Source: an uncultured Pelagibacteraceae bacterium (GTDB lineage Bacteria; Pseudomonadota; Alphaproteobacteria; Pelagibacterales; Pelagibacteraceae). Taken from it: a stretch of 54,744 nucleotides of DNA. Below are positions 18,332 through 26,804 of the stretch, in pieces. Location: the NCBI GenBank assembly GCA_902604035.1, contig CACKXG010000003.1, forward strand, positions 1 through 54,744, written 5' to 3'. The position numbers and the translations under genes are program-made. The notes beneath the pieces were generated by a model, which saw only the letters and a program-made list of their open reading frames with translations, had not been told where the DNA came from and ran no database searches. Numbering within the stretch: the stretch's first letter is position 1; each line of letters opens with the position of its first letter.

Positions 18332-19325
18332 CACACAAAACGATTTTATTTCAGGAATAGGAAATACCCCACTAATTAAATTAAGAGCAGCATCTGAGAT
18401 TACTGGATGCAATATTTATGGAAAAGCAGAATTTTTAAATCCAGGAGGATCAGTTAAAGATAGAGCTGCACTTGCTTTAATTAAAGACGCTCAAGAAAAA
18501 AAATTAATTGCTAAAGGTGGAACAGTTGTTGAAGGAACAGCAGGTAACACTGGAATTGGTTTAGGACTTTTAGGAAATTCTTTAGGTTATAAAACAATCA
18601 TTGTAATGAATGATAATCAAACCCAAGAAAAAAAAGATCTACTTATAAATCTTGGAGCTGAATTAAGATTGGTACCACCAAAACCTTATAAAGATGATAA
18701 CAATTTTGTTAAAGTGGCTGCAAGACTTGCAGATGAATTAAGACCAATAAATAATAACGGTGTAATTTGGGCTAACCAGTTTGATAATACCGCAAATGCC
18801 AAAGGCCATTACGAAGGTACGGGACAAGAAATTTGGGAACAAACTGACGGTAAAGTAGATGGCTTTGTATGTTCCTCAGGAACAGGAGGAACTATTTCAG
18901 GTGTTAGTAATGCTCTTAAAGAAAAGAACAAAAATATTAAAATTTATTTATCTGATCCAAAAGGTTCGGCTCTTTATAATTATATAAAGAATGGTGAACT
19001 AAAATCTGAGGGTGGGTCAATTACTGAAGGAATTGGGTCAAGTAGAGTAACAGCTAACTTTGGTGAGGCTAGAATAGATGATGCTTATTCTATTGATGAT
19101 CATGAAGCATTACCTATACTTTATGATTTAATTCAAAATGAAGGTCTAAGCTTAGGTACTAGTTGTGGTATCAATATCGCTGGAGCAATAAGAATGGGTA
19201 AAGAATTAGGGCCTGGTAAAACTATTGTAACAATTCTTTGCGATAGAAGTGATAAATACGCAACTAAAATGTTCAATAAAAAATTCCTAGAAGAAAAAGG
19301 TCTACCAATACCTAATTGGTTTTAG
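18324..19325 (+). CDS. cysK: Cysteine synthase A (O-acetylserine sulfhydrylase)
   Basis: 333 residues from the ATG at 18324. An upstream in-frame ATG (18273) would run deep inside cysE and add 17 non-conserved residues, so it is rejected. The PLP lysine is Lys45 in [10 protein letters not shown]; the substrate loop [10 protein letters not shown] and phosphate-binding [10 protein letters not shown] are intact. It makes cysteine from O-acetylserine and sulfide. Overlap with cysE implies stoichiometric expression. Its TAG stop interlocks with the stop of the next, convergent gene (TTAG at 19322-19325). Confidence 0.94.
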   Translation: MNNTQNDFISGIGNTPLIKLRAASEITGCNIYGKAEFLNPGGSVKDRAALALIKDAQEKKLIAKGGTVVEGTAGNTGIGLGLLGNSLGYKTIIVMNDNQTQEKKDLLINLGAELRLVPPKPYKDDNNFVKVAARLADELRPINNNGVIWANQFDNTANAKGHYEGTGQEIWEQTDGKVDGFVCSSGTGGTISGVSNALKEKNKNIKIYLSDPKGSALYNYIKNGELKSEGGSITEGIGSSRVTANFGEARIDDAYSIDDHEALPILYDLIQNEGLSLGTSCGINIAGAIRMGKELGPGKTIVTILCDRSDKYATKMFNKKFLEEKGLPIPNWF

Positions 19326-19738
19326 ATATAAATTTTATCAGCTAATCCGTAACAAAGTATTGCACTCAATAAAGTTAAAATTCCTGGTGCAATAATTCCT
19401 TCATTGGATGTTTGTGGAGTATGGCCTAATTTATTTATTTTAATTGTATAAATTCCTACACAAAAAGCTGAAAGGTTTTGTAAAAATACTAAATTAAAAA
19501 AAGCCCATGTTCCTTGAAGGCCATCGGGTCTTATGAACCCTACCCATATAGCCATTGCTACAGCTCCAATAAATAATGATCCAAAAAATCTTGTCATTCC
19601 AGCACCAGTATCGTCAATACCAAATTTATCTAAAAATTTTTTTGTAGCAAAAACAGTTTGATATGCGTAAGCAGCAAAAATTATGAAGTGAACAAGAAAA
19701 ACAATTAAATAAAATATTCCATTAAATTTTTCAATCAT
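19322..19738 (-). CDS. Unknown four-helix membrane protein
   Basis: 138 residues with four hydrophobic segments (about 8-28, 48-66, 78-99 and 115-135), probably an inner-membrane protein. A short charged stretch (KFLDKFGIDDTGAGMTR) separates helices 1 and 2. I do not recognise the family with confidence. Nothing around it indicates a role: it is alone on its strand, convergent to cysK and divergent from a secreted-protein gene. Confidence 0.75.
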   Translation of the reverse strand: MIEKFNGIFYLIVFLVHFIIFAAYAYQTVFATKKFLDKFGIDDTGAGMTRFFGSLFIGAVAMAIWVGFIRPDGLQGTWAFFNLVFLQNLSAFCVGIYTIKINKLGHTPQTSNEGIIAPGILTLLSAILCYGLADKIYI

Positions 19739-19808
19739 ATTGAAACGTTATCAAAAAACAAATTCGAATTAAATAGCTAAAAACAGCATTTCTAGTTGAT
19801 AAAAATTG

Positions 19809-19828
19809 CATATCTGACGCGCGATATG
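19809..19828. promoter_or_regulatory. Inverted repeat in the 160-base divergent region
   Basis: CATATC and GATATG flank an 8-base GC-containing spacer (TGACGCGC), unusually GC-rich for this window. It lies 70-90 bases upstream of the secreted-protein gene and could be an operator or a 5' RNA hairpin. A second short repeat (GTAAC...GTTAC) follows at about 19856-19873. Confidence 0.35.
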
Positions 19829-19898
19829 AACGCATGAGACTCATTAATAAAAATGTAACAGTATTCAGTTACGGTTTAACTATTAAGAAAGGTAAATT

Positions 19899-20381
19899 AT
19901 GAAAAAATTAATATTAGCATTAGTTTTTACATTAATGTCATCTCTTTCATTTGCAGATGGTCATAGTGGAAAAATAGATCTTAAAGGATTTTTTGTTGGT
20001 GATGCAAAAGCAATTTTTGACGAAAAAGGTAATCCAATGACTTTTGTTTATGATGGTTTGGTTGGAATGATGGCGTTTGGTGGAACATCATTTGGAGATA
20101 ACTCATCTCATTATTGCGTAGGAGCAGGCACAATTCCAGGCAAAGGAGTGGAAATGGGTCATTGTATAATTAAATTTATTAATGGCGATACTGCAATTAC
20201 TTATTATGAAATTAAGTTGGGTTATTCTATGGATGGTACGTTTAAATGTATAAGCGGTACTGGAAGATATGAAGGCATAGAGTGTAGTGGTACAACTGGC
20301 TATACACAAATGAAAACAGCCCTTGAAGGAAAAGTTCACTCAACAAATTATTTAAAGGGAACTTATACTTTAAAAAAATAA
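19899..20381 (+). CDS. Small secreted protein of unknown function with four cysteines
   Basis: 160 residues. A signal peptide (MKKLILALVFTLMSSLSFA) ends near residue 19, so the mature protein is periplasmic or exported. It is rich in Gly and beta-prone segments and holds four cysteines (in SHYCVGAG, GHCIIKF, FKCISGTG and IECSGTT), consistent with two disulfides in a small beta-barrel; the GTGRYEG phrase recalls allene-oxide-cyclase-like barrels, a weak hint only. An AAGAAAGG ribosome site precedes the ATG. Followed by two other small unknown genes on the same strand. Confidence 0.8.
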   Translation: MKKLILALVFTLMSSLSFADGHSGKIDLKGFFVGDAKAIFDEKGNPMTFVYDGLVGMMAFGGTSFGDNSSHYCVGAGTIPGKGVEMGHCIIKFINGDTAITYYEIKLGYSMDGTFKCISGTGRYEGIECSGTTGYTQMKTALEGKVHSTNYLKGTYTLKK

Positions 20382-20416
20382 CTCAAACTCTATATCAACA
20401 AAAAAAAGGAGGAAAA

Positions 20417-20698
20417 ATGAAAGATATACTAGTAGTAGGAAAACTTAAAGAAGGAGCCTTTGAAAAATTTATGGGCTTCATGCAGTCAGATGAAGGGATG
20501 GCAGAAAGGAAAAAAGTTGCAGATGTTACAAAAACAATTGCAAGTGTTTCACCAGATAAATCAACTGTAATGTTTAAAATTGTAGTTCATGACATGGCAG
20601 CACTTCATTCATTTATGGATGGATCAAATCCAGTTTCAAAACCTGTATTTGATGAAGTAATGGCTGGTTATGAAATTTACGAATTAGCTAAAGTATAA
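20417..20698 (+). CDS. Small unknown protein, possibly a dimeric alpha-beta barrel fold (DUF3764-like)
   Basis: 93 residues, no signal peptide or membrane helix. The pattern (beta strand ILVVGKL, helix FEKFMGFMQSDEGMAERKK, strands STVMFKIVVHD, helix LHSFMDG, C-terminal YEIYELAKV) looks like a ferredoxin-like alpha-beta domain such as DUF3764; that assignment is tentative. A perfect AGGAGG stands five bases upstream of the ATG, indicating strong translation. Confidence 0.7.
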   Translation: MKDILVVGKLKEGAFEKFMGFMQSDEGMAERKKVADVTKTIASVSPDKSTVMFKIVVHDMAALHSFMDGSNPVSKPVFDEVMAGYEIYELAKV

Positions 20699-20732
20699 GT
20701 CAAAGAGAGACTCCACATGTTGGATTAACTCT

Positions 20733-20758
20733 GCTAAACTTTAATTATTAAATTTAGC
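20733..20758. terminator. AT-rich inverted repeat between two small genes
   Basis: GCTAAA (20733-20738) and TTTAGC (20753-20758) enclose TTTAAT/ATTAAA, with one bulged C. It lies after the 20417-20698 gene and just before the ribosome site of the next. It may act as a weak terminator or an operator. Confidence 0.4.
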
Positions 20759-20771
20759 AACAGGAGAAAAA

Positions 20772-21092
20772 ATGTCTATATTAGAAAGATATAGTGCTGC
20801 ATTAAAAAATAAAGATGAAGCTGCAATGAATGAACTTTTGCATGACGATTTTAAATTCACAATGCACAAGTCAGGAAATGTTTTAACCAAAAGTGATGTT
20901 ATCAAATGGGCAATGAGTGGTGATATCAATCAAGATAAGGTTAGAATTGTTTATGAAAATGACGAAGTTGGTATTCATCATGCCTTTGTAACTTTTAATG
21001 ATGGTAATGTTGAGGCGGTAATGGCAGTTTATAAATATGACAATGGAAAAATTGTCAGTTTAGAAACTGGTGCTACACCAATGCCAAAATAA
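20772..21092 (+). CDS. Small NTF2-like (SnoaL-like) protein
   Basis: 106 residues, one NTF2-like domain: the helix ILERYSAALKNKDEAAMNELLHDDFKF and the strands VRIVYENDEVGIHHAFVTF and VEAVMAVYKYDNGKIVSLETG follow the fold well. Preceded by an AGGAG ribosome site. The next gene starts with GTG right after its stop codon. This is the third NTF2-like gene in the window, but a single-domain form unlike the two near 8-10 kb. Role unknown. Confidence 0.8.
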   Translation: MSILERYSAALKNKDEAAMNELLHDDFKFTMHKSGNVLTKSDVIKWAMSGDINQDKVRIVYENDEVGIHHAFVTFNDGNVEAVMAVYKYDNGKIVSLETGATPMPK

Positions 21093-21683
21093 GTGAGTGA
21101 AATTGATTTTTATTTTTCGATAGGAAGCACATATACCTATCTATCCGTAACTAGAATACTAGATGTTGAAAAACAACATCAAGTAAAATTTAAATGGAAA
21201 CCTTTTTCAGTAAGAGCAATCATGAAGGAGATGAACAATATTCCATTTCCAAAGGATAAAATGAATAAAGTTAATTACATGTGGAGAGATATTGAAAGAA
21301 GAGCTGAAGGTTATGGTTTTTTTGCTAAAACACCAGTTCCCTATCCATTATCAGAATTTGATTTAGCAAACCAAATTGCAATCCTTGGTTTTGAAAAAGG
21401 TTGGGGAGAAAAATTTGTTATTCTAACTTATAAAAAATGGTTTCAAAAAGGTAAAGAACCAGCTATCGAGCCAAGTATCTCGGAAGTTTGCTCAGAATTA
21501 AAACTTGATAAAGATGAAATTGTCTCTCAAGCAAAATCATCAGATATAGAAACAAAATATAATGAAAACACAAACTCAGCTCGTGAAAATAAAATTTTTG
21601 GTAGCCCATCTTTTATTGTAAAAAATGAACTCTTTTGGGGAGATGATAGAATGGAAGATGCAATTAAATGGTCTCTTAAATAA
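21093..21683 (+). CDS. DsbA-fold isomerase (2-hydroxychromene-2-carboxylate isomerase/kappa-GST family)
   Basis: 196 residues beginning with a GTG directly abutting the previous stop. The N-terminus EIDFYFSIGSTYTYLS matches the family active-site region, where Ser and not Cys contacts glutathione; VRAIMKEMNNIPFPKDK and the cis-Pro loop IFGSPSFIV follow, and it ends ELFWGDDRMEDAI. No signal peptide. Likely a glutathione-dependent isomerase or transferase of aromatic or small carbonyl compounds; the true substrate is not visible from context. Confidence 0.87.
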   Translation: MSEIDFYFSIGSTYTYLSVTRILDVEKQHQVKFKWKPFSVRAIMKEMNNIPFPKDKMNKVNYMWRDIERRAEGYGFFAKTPVPYPLSEFDLANQIAILGFEKGWGEKFVILTYKKWFQKGKEPAIEPSISEVCSELKLDKDEIVSQAKSSDIETKYNENTNSARENKIFGSPSFIVKNELFWGDDRMEDAIKWSLK

Positions 21684-21696
21684 TTCTATATATTTT

Positions 21697-21714
21697 CTTT
21701 AAATTAATTTAAAG
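21697..21714. repeat. Perfect 18-base AT palindrome before the SMR gene
   Basis: CTTTAAATTAATTTAAAG is a perfect palindrome eight bases upstream of the ATG at 21722. It could be an operator or a weak terminator for the preceding gene. Its low complexity makes chance possible. Confidence 0.35.
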
Positions 21715-21721
21715 TCTCGAA

Positions 21722-22054
21722 ATGAGTCTTACAACTTCATATTTATTTTTAGGCATTGCAGTTTTTTTGGGTGTTACATCAAATAGTTTTGCTAAAAGTG
21801 CTGAAGGATTTACGCTTCTAATTCCAAGTATAATCACCGCTATTACAATTGTATTATGTATGTATGCTCTTTCATTAGTAATGAAAAATATTCCAATGGG
21901 AATCACTTATGCTTCCTTTGCAGGCTTAACAATTATAGCAACTGTTGTTGTGGGTATAATTAGATTTAATCAAGTACCCAATTTATATTCATTAATTGGT
22001 TTAGCTTTTATTATTGTTGGTGTTTTAATGGTTAACCTGTTAGGTAATAATTAA
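21722..22054 (+). CDS. SMR-family small multidrug/metabolite transporter subunit 1
   Basis: 110 residues with four membrane helices. It shows the SMR pattern: LGVTSNSFAKSAEGF near the end of helix 1, IPMGITYASFAGL in helix 3, and a C-terminal helix ending VNLLGNN. The active-site Glu of EmrE helix 1 is not in its usual place in SYLFLGIAVFLGVTSNSFAKSAEG, so it may act as one half of a heterodimer with the paralogue at 22286-22621. Start of a compact three-gene set. Confidence 0.86.
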   Translation: MSLTTSYLFLGIAVFLGVTSNSFAKSAEGFTLLIPSIITAITIVLCMYALSLVMKNIPMGITYASFAGLTIIATVVVGIIRFNQVPNLYSLIGLAFIIVGVLMVNLLGNN

Positions 22055-22055
22055 T

Positions 22056-22283
22056 ATGATTAATAAAAAATACGCTCAACTTTTATTCATGATTTTTATG
22101 TCCTTTGGTATGAGTGTAATTATGAGTGGTGTTGTAGTTGCTGTGAACACCGGAGTTACAGATGGCTTTATAAGCAGATGGTTTTATTCTTGGATGTTTG
22201 CATTTCCAATTGCATTAATTGCTGCCTTTACAATGGCTCCAATAATTAGGCCATTAGTTAATAAAATTGCATCAAAAGAATAA
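22056..22283 (+). CDS. DUF2798 two-helix membrane protein
   Basis: 75 residues with two membrane helices (about 9-31 and 43-64). The motif pattern FMSFGMSVIMSGVVVAVNTG, then WFYSWMFAFPIALIAAFTMAPIIRPLV, matches DUF2798. One base separates it from the first SMR gene and two from the second. The placement suggests an accessory role to the SMR pair; function unknown. Confidence 0.85.
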   Translation: MINKKYAQLLFMIFMSFGMSVIMSGVVVAVNTGVTDGFISRWFYSWMFAFPIALIAAFTMAPIIRPLVNKIASKE

Positions 22284-22285
22284 TC

Positions 22286-22621
22286 ATGAAACCTTTATTT
22301 GGTTATATATTTTTAGCTATAGGGATTTCTTTTGGTATTGCATCAAATAGTTTAGCTAAAATTTCAGAAGGGTTTACCAAACTAACACCATCGGTTTTAT
22401 GTATCTTATTTATGTGTATTACGATGTTTTCAATAGCAAAAGCTATGCACGCTCTTCCTGTAGGTTTTGCTTACGCAACATATAGTGGGTTAACAGTAAC
22501 TGGAGTTGTGCTTTTTGCTGTATTAAAATTAAATCAAGTTCCTAATATATATGGAATAATTGGAATTATCTTAATTATTATTGGTGTAATAATGGTTAAT
22601 TATCTAGGACGACTGAACTGA
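22286..22621 (+). CDS. SMR-family small multidrug/metabolite transporter subunit 2
   Basis: 111 residues, four helices, clearly paralogous to the protein at 21722-22054 (shared GIASNSLAKISEGFTKLTPS versus GVTSNSFAKSAEGF, and LPVGFAYATYSGL versus IPMGITYASFAGL). It likely forms a heterodimer with it, like EbrAB or MdtIJ pairs. Its 3' end overlaps the convergent DUF952 gene by 22 bases. Confidence 0.87.
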   Translation: MKPLFGYIFLAIGISFGIASNSLAKISEGFTKLTPSVLCILFMCITMFSIAKAMHALPVGFAYATYSGLTVTGVVLFAVLKLNQVPNIYGIIGIILIIIGVIMVNYLGRLN

Positions 22622-22971
22622 TACTTTTTTAAAATTTCTGGAAGCTTATGACTTCCATCCTCATTTAATGATAGCTCATATTCATTCACAACTGTACTAG
22701 TATCTAAAGGTGAATATAAATGAGGATACATATCTCCATTGGATGCTTGTTCCCACAGTAAATGTTCAAGCTTAAAAGCATTTACTCTTAACAAGACTAG
22801 ATTTTCTTTTTTTGGGTAATGTTTATTTAAAGTTTCCTCTACCTGATCCTCTTCTGAAAAGTGAATATATCCATCTTTAAGATCTTTTTCTGACCCACCA
22901 TAAGTTCCAGATTGTTTAGCCTTTTGCCACTCATCTTTGTCTATAACTTTGAAAATAAATTCTAAATTCAT
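22600..22971 (-). CDS. DUF952 protein
   Basis: 123 residues. It has DUF952 hallmarks: FIFKVIDKDEWQKAKQSG at the N-terminus, DGYIHFSEEDQV, LVLLRVNAFKLEHLLWE, and YPHLYSPLDTSTVV. The conserved His in YIHFS and in PHLY are candidate active-site residues. Biochemical function is not established as far as I know. One base after the DUF924 gene, so cotranscribed. Confidence 0.9.
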   Translation of the reverse strand: MNLEFIFKVIDKDEWQKAKQSGTYGGSEKDLKDGYIHFSEEDQVEETLNKHYPKKENLVLLRVNAFKLEHLLWEQASNGDMYPHLYSPLDTSTVVNEYELSLNEDGSHKLPEILKKYQFSRPR

Positions 22972-22972
22972 T

Positions 22973-23536
22973 TCACCAGGAAGAATTTGGACCTTTTAAG
23001 AATTCTATTTCTTCTTCAGTAGACTCTCTTCCTAAAATTTCATTTCTATGAGGATATCTATGAAATTGTCTAATTGCTTTTGTATGATCTTGCCAAAATT
23101 TTTTTATTTCATTGTATCCTTCGTGTTCTCTTAAATATTTGTTAAGTAAGTAATAAGCCATTTCATGATCACTTATTTCCTCACTATGAATTAAAGGTAA
23201 CAACATAAATAATCTTTGATTCACATTCATAGCTTCTAAATATCCTGAATAAACTGCATCGTTTACAATCAATCTAGTTTTTTGATCTTGAGCAAAAGCC
23301 CTTTTGTCATTTCTAAACATATTTCTTGAAAACTGATCAAATAAAATAACTAATGCTAGACAGCTCATAGGGTTATCTTGCCAATCATCATATTCATTTT
23401 GACAAGCAAGTTCATAATCCTTTAAAAAATTATCTTTTATTTTTTTATCAAAATTTTCATCCTTTTTGAACCGTATTTCAGATGGGGTTTCTTTAAACCA
23501 GAAATCTAAAATTATTTGTGCTCTTTCTGGTATCAT
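22973..23536 (-). CDS. DUF924 (TPR-like helical) protein
   Basis: 187 residues, mostly helical. DUF924 motifs are clear: ILDFWFKETP, ALVILFDQFSRNMFRNDKRAFAQD, MLLPLIHSEE and FHRYPHRNEILGRESTEEE. Cytoplasmic; role unknown. It overlaps the stop of the phosphatase gene by four bases (ATGA type) and precedes DUF952 by one base, so the three form a minus-strand operon. Confidence 0.92.
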   Translation of the reverse strand: MIPERAQIILDFWFKETPSEIRFKKDENFDKKIKDNFLKDYELACQNEYDDWQDNPMSCLALVILFDQFSRNMFRNDKRAFAQDQKTRLIVNDAVYSGYLEAMNVNQRLFMLLPLIHSEEISDHEMAYYLLNKYLREHEGYNEIKKFWQDHTKAIRQFHRYPHRNEILGRESTEEEIEFLKGPNSSW

Positions 23537-24339
23537 TCAGCTAATGGTTTTAATAATTTTAAAATCTTTTTATGATTGGTTTTATTATTTGAAACAATAA
23601 TATTTCCTCCAACAACAGGGTTTTTGTTGCCCCAAGTCGTTACTATTGCTCCTGCTGCTCTCACGATTGGCATTATTGGATGAATATCCCAAATCTTGTT
23701 TGCGCATTGTGCAACCATTTCAAGCCTACCTTCTGCTAATTGACAATAAGTCAATGCATCAAAACATGGAAATTGCATTCTTTTAATAAATTTTTTAATT
23801 TTATATTGCTGTTTTAAAGATAATTGATTGTGAAATGCAGCTGCTAATTTTGCATTCGTAAAATTTAATTTTGAGTTAACTTTAAGTTTTCTTTTTTTTT
23901 TGTTTTCAAAAACATATGCAGAATTTTTATTTATATTTAGATAATATTTTCTCATTTTAGGAAAATTAGCCAGTCCTAAAACAGGCTCTCCATTGTAATT
24001 TAATGAAATGAGATTGCTCCAACTAGGATTACCTACAACGTATGATCTAGTTCCATCAATTGGATCAATCACCCAAGAAAATTCACTTTTAGTATTTTTA
24101 TGACCATATTCCTCACCTATAATTTGGTGATTTGGAAATTTTTTTGAAATTTTAGACCTTATGAATTTTTCAAATGCTTTGTCTGATGTTGTTACAGGAT
24201 CGTAACCTTTGCCTTTCATCTTATTTGTTATCTTAAATGGCTTATCTAACTTAGTGTAATAAAACTTAGTTAAATCTTTAGCAAGTTGATTTAAAAAGCT
24301 TGCATATATTGGATATTTTTTTGTATCAAATTTTTTCAC
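23533..24339 (-). CDS. hisN: Inositol-monophosphatase-family phosphatase, probable histidinol-phosphatase
   Basis: 268 residues. Metal-binding motifs of the IMPase family are intact: DPVTTSDK near 43-50, GEE at 75-77, IDPIDGT at 91-97 and the late WDIHP. The SYVVGNPSWSN continuation after the DGT motif is typical of the HisN (histidinol-phosphate phosphatase) branch of alphaproteobacteria, but inositol or other monophosphates cannot be excluded. Cytoplasmic, Mg-dependent. First gene of a three-gene operon, divergent from the gamma-butyrobetaine-hydroxylase-like gene. Confidence 0.85.
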   Translation of the reverse strand: MKKFDTKKYPIYASFLNQLAKDLTKFYYTKLDKPFKITNKMKGKGYDPVTTSDKAFEKFIRSKISKKFPNHQIIGEEYGHKNTKSEFSWVIDPIDGTRSYVVGNPSWSNLISLNYNGEPVLGLANFPKMRKYYLNINKNSAYVFENKKKRKLKVNSKLNFTNAKLAAAFHNQLSLKQQYKIKKFIKRMQFPCFDALTYCQLAEGRLEMVAQCANKIWDIHPIMPIVRAAGAIVTTWGNKNPVVGGNIIVSNNKTNHKKILKLLKPLAE

Positions 24340-24406
24340 AATGAACTCTTACTATTTAATTTATGTTGATTAAAGTTAAATTTTAAATAATCCTTAGCTT
24401 ACTATT

Positions 24407-25510
24407 ATGAAAATCGAGCTAGTTGAAAATAAGGTTTATTTTAATAATGGGTCTGAAAAAAAAGAAATTCACCCATTCTGGTTAAGAGAAAGAGTTAATG
24501 GTGAGGAATATTTAGATAAAGGAACTCAGCAAAGACTTTTTGATCCTACCTTTTTAAGTAATGATGTTTCAATAAATAAAGCAAAACTTAATGAAAAATA
24601 CTTAGAGGTTGATTTTAATGATGGTGTTAATTCAAAATTAGAAATTGATAAAATTACTTCTGAATTTTCAAAAGAAGATATAGTAATAAAATCTATTGAA
24701 AAAACTAAATGGGACTCCTCTTTAAAAAATATAAAAAATTTTGAATACCAAGAAAATTTTTACGAAAGTAAAGAGATGCACGATCTACTTGTTTCATTTT
24801 ACAAATATGGTTTTGTAATAATTAAAAATATTCCAACATCTCAAAATTATATTGTGGAATTTGCAAATTCTATAGGCAGTGTTCGAAGAACAAATTTTGG
24901 CGAATATTTTAATGTAAAATCTAAACCTGATCCAAACGATCTTGCTTATACTTCATTGGCATTAGCTCCTCATACTGATAATCCTTATAGAAATCCTGTC
25001 CCATGTATTCAAATTTTACATTGTATAGAAAGTAAAGTTTCAGGAGGATTATCAACATTGGTAGACGGTTATACAGTTACTGAAGATTTAAAAAATCAAT
25101 ACCCAGAATTTTATAAAATTTTAACTGAAGTAAAAGTTAGATTTAGATTCATAGACAAAGAAGTAATTTTAGAGACTATCTCTCCTTTGATTGAACTAAA
25201 TGAGGATAAGAGTTTCAAGCAGGTAAGATTTAGTCCTAGATTAGACTATGTTCCAGTTTTAGAAAAAGAAAAATTAGATCTTTATTACCAAGCAAGAAAA
25301 AAAATATCCGAAATGTATAATTCAGATAAATATAGAATTGAATTCAAACTCGAGCCAAAAGACTTAATGATGATGGATAATTACAGGCTTCTCCATGGAA
25401 GAACAGCTTATGAGACAAAAGAAGGTGAAAGATTTTTACAAGGTTGTTATATTGATTACGATAGTACTGAGGGAAAACTTAGACACTTAAAAAGAAAGTT
25501 TAATCTTTAA
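24407..25510 (+). CDS. Gamma-butyrobetaine hydroxylase-like Fe(II)/2-oxoglutarate dioxygenase
   Basis: 367 residues. An N-terminal DUF971-like domain (HPFWLRERV, then QQRLFDPTFL) is followed by a TauD/TfdA-type double-stranded beta-helix. The iron triad is His189 and Asp191 in APHTDNPY plus His330 in LLHGRTAY. The family hydroxylates gamma-butyrobetaine to carnitine or trimethyllysine. The cysteines that bind zinc in the N-terminal domain of known enzymes are absent here. A quaternary-amine substrate would suit SAR11 metabolism, but this is inference. The 3' end overlaps the convergent azoreductase gene by 11 bases. Confidence 0.87.
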   Translation: MKIELVENKVYFNNGSEKKEIHPFWLRERVNGEEYLDKGTQQRLFDPTFLSNDVSINKAKLNEKYLEVDFNDGVNSKLEIDKITSEFSKEDIVIKSIEKTKWDSSLKNIKNFEYQENFYESKEMHDLLVSFYKYGFVIIKNIPTSQNYIVEFANSIGSVRRTNFGEYFNVKSKPDPNDLAYTSLALAPHTDNPYRNPVPCIQILHCIESKVSGGLSTLVDGYTVTEDLKNQYPEFYKILTEVKVRFRFIDKEVILETISPLIELNEDKSFKQVRFSPRLDYVPVLEKEKLDLYYQARKKISEMYNSDKYRIEFKLEPKDLMMMDNYRLLHGRTAYETKEGERFLQGCYIDYDSTEGKLRHLKRKFNL

Positions 25511-26087
25511 ACAAATTTTCTATTTGCGCTTCAGCCTCTTTGATTGATTTTTCATAATCTAATGCCATTTGGTCTGCACTAATTATATCTACTTTTTCTA
25601 TACCAAAAAAGTTAAGAATAAATTTTAACCAAGGAGTTAAAAAATCTTCTGAGCTATTTAGTTTTGTTCCTCCAGAAGTAATAACTAGATATGCATGTTT
25701 GTTTTTTAATAATCCCTCTCTTCTACCATTTGGTTTAAATCTAAAAGTTTCACCTATACGCGCAGCTAAATCCGACCAAGCTTTAAGAGTTGCTGGTGGT
25801 CCATAATTATAAATTGGTGCTGAAATTATAATGACATCACTCTCTTTTAATTCTTTTACAAGCTTGTCGGAAAGCTCAAACATTTTTTTATGTTCTTCTG
25901 TTTGATCTTTTTCATCAATATTCATTCCAGACTCTGTAAGCCCACTTACAAAAAGCATCTCATCATCTAAATCTCTATAAATTACTTCATCTTCTGGTTT
26001 TTTAATTTTATCTAAAAGCTTTTTTGCTAAAGCTCTTGAGGTAGAGCCTTTTTTTCTAGCACTGGAGTCTATTTGATAAATCTTCAT
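25500..26087 (-). CDS. FMN-dependent NADH-azoreductase/quinone reductase
   Basis: 195 residues of flavodoxin-like fold. The N-terminal phosphate-binding loop IDSSARKKGSTSRAL, the FMN loop APIYNYGPPATLKAWSD and the later VITSGGTKLNSSEDF match AzoR. The likely role is two-electron reduction of quinones or azo compounds in the cytoplasm with NAD(P)H. It lies nine bases after ccdA and is the terminal gene of the long minus-strand run. Confidence 0.88.
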   Translation of the reverse strand: MKIYQIDSSARKKGSTSRALAKKLLDKIKKPEDEVIYRDLDDEMLFVSGLTESGMNIDEKDQTEEHKKMFELSDKLVKELKESDVIIISAPIYNYGPPATLKAWSDLAARIGETFRFKPNGRREGLLKNKHAYLVITSGGTKLNSSEDFLTPWLKFILNFFGIEKVDIISADQMALDYEKSIKEAEAQIENLFKD

Positions 26088-26096
26088 TAGTACTTT

Positions 26097-26804
26097 TTAT
26101 CCGAATTTTTGCATAAATGGAAAGATTTCAATAATATAAAATCCTATTGCTTGTAATTGATTAGTTAAAATTAAAATACCTGTAACTAAAAGAGTTATTC
26201 CACCAATTTTTGAAATTAAATTTATGTTTTTCTTAAAATTTTTAGAAAATAATAAGAACCTTTGAATTAAGTATCCAGACAAAACAAAAGGAATAGCAAG
26301 ACCTAATGAGTAAGAAATTAACAAGATTACAGCTCTTGATAAAGTTTCTTCAATAGATGCTAAAGCTAAAATTGAACCTAAAATTGGACCAATACATGGT
26401 GTCCAGCCAAAACCAAATGCAATACCTATAACATATGGAAAAAGAATATTTCTTGATTCTTTTGCGTCAAATCTTTTTTCAAAATTTAAATATGGAATAT
26501 TGATAATTCCTATTAATTGAAGAGAAAAAATTATAATAATTATTCCAGCTGAAATTCTTAACACTTCTGAATTTTGTAATAGCGCCTGTCCCAAAAAAGA
26601 TGCTGATGCACCTAAAAGAACAAATACAGTAGAGAACCCTAAACAAAATAAAATTAATGGAAAAAAATTGATTTTTTTTTGATTTAAAATTTCTTGTAAA
26701 GATTGGCCAGAGATATAAGAAATATATCCAGGTATTAAAGGTAGAACACACGGAGACAAAAAACTTATAAGTCCTGCTCCAAAAGCAATTAAATATTCAA
26801 ACAT
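26097..26804 (-). CDS. ccdA: CcdA/DsbD-type thiol-disulfide membrane transporter
   Basis: 235 residues with six membrane helices. The redox cysteine pair lies in the conserved LSPCVLPLIPGY (Cys19) and FGWTPCIGPILGS motifs. It passes electrons from cytoplasmic thioredoxin across the membrane for cytochrome c maturation or other periplasmic thiol reduction. Directly follows the PEP carboxylase gene with no gap. Normal family length; confident call. Confidence 0.94.
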   Translation of the reverse strand: MFEYLIAFGAGLISFLSPCVLPLIPGYISYISGQSLQEILNQKKINFFPLILFCLGFSTVFVLLGASASFLGQALLQNSEVLRISAGIIIIIFSLQLIGIINIPYLNFEKRFDAKESRNILFPYVIGIAFGFGWTPCIGPILGSILALASIEETLSRAVILLISYSLGLAIPFVLSGYLIQRFLLFSKNFKKNINLISKIGGITLLVTGILILTNQLQAIGFYIIEIFPFMQKFG

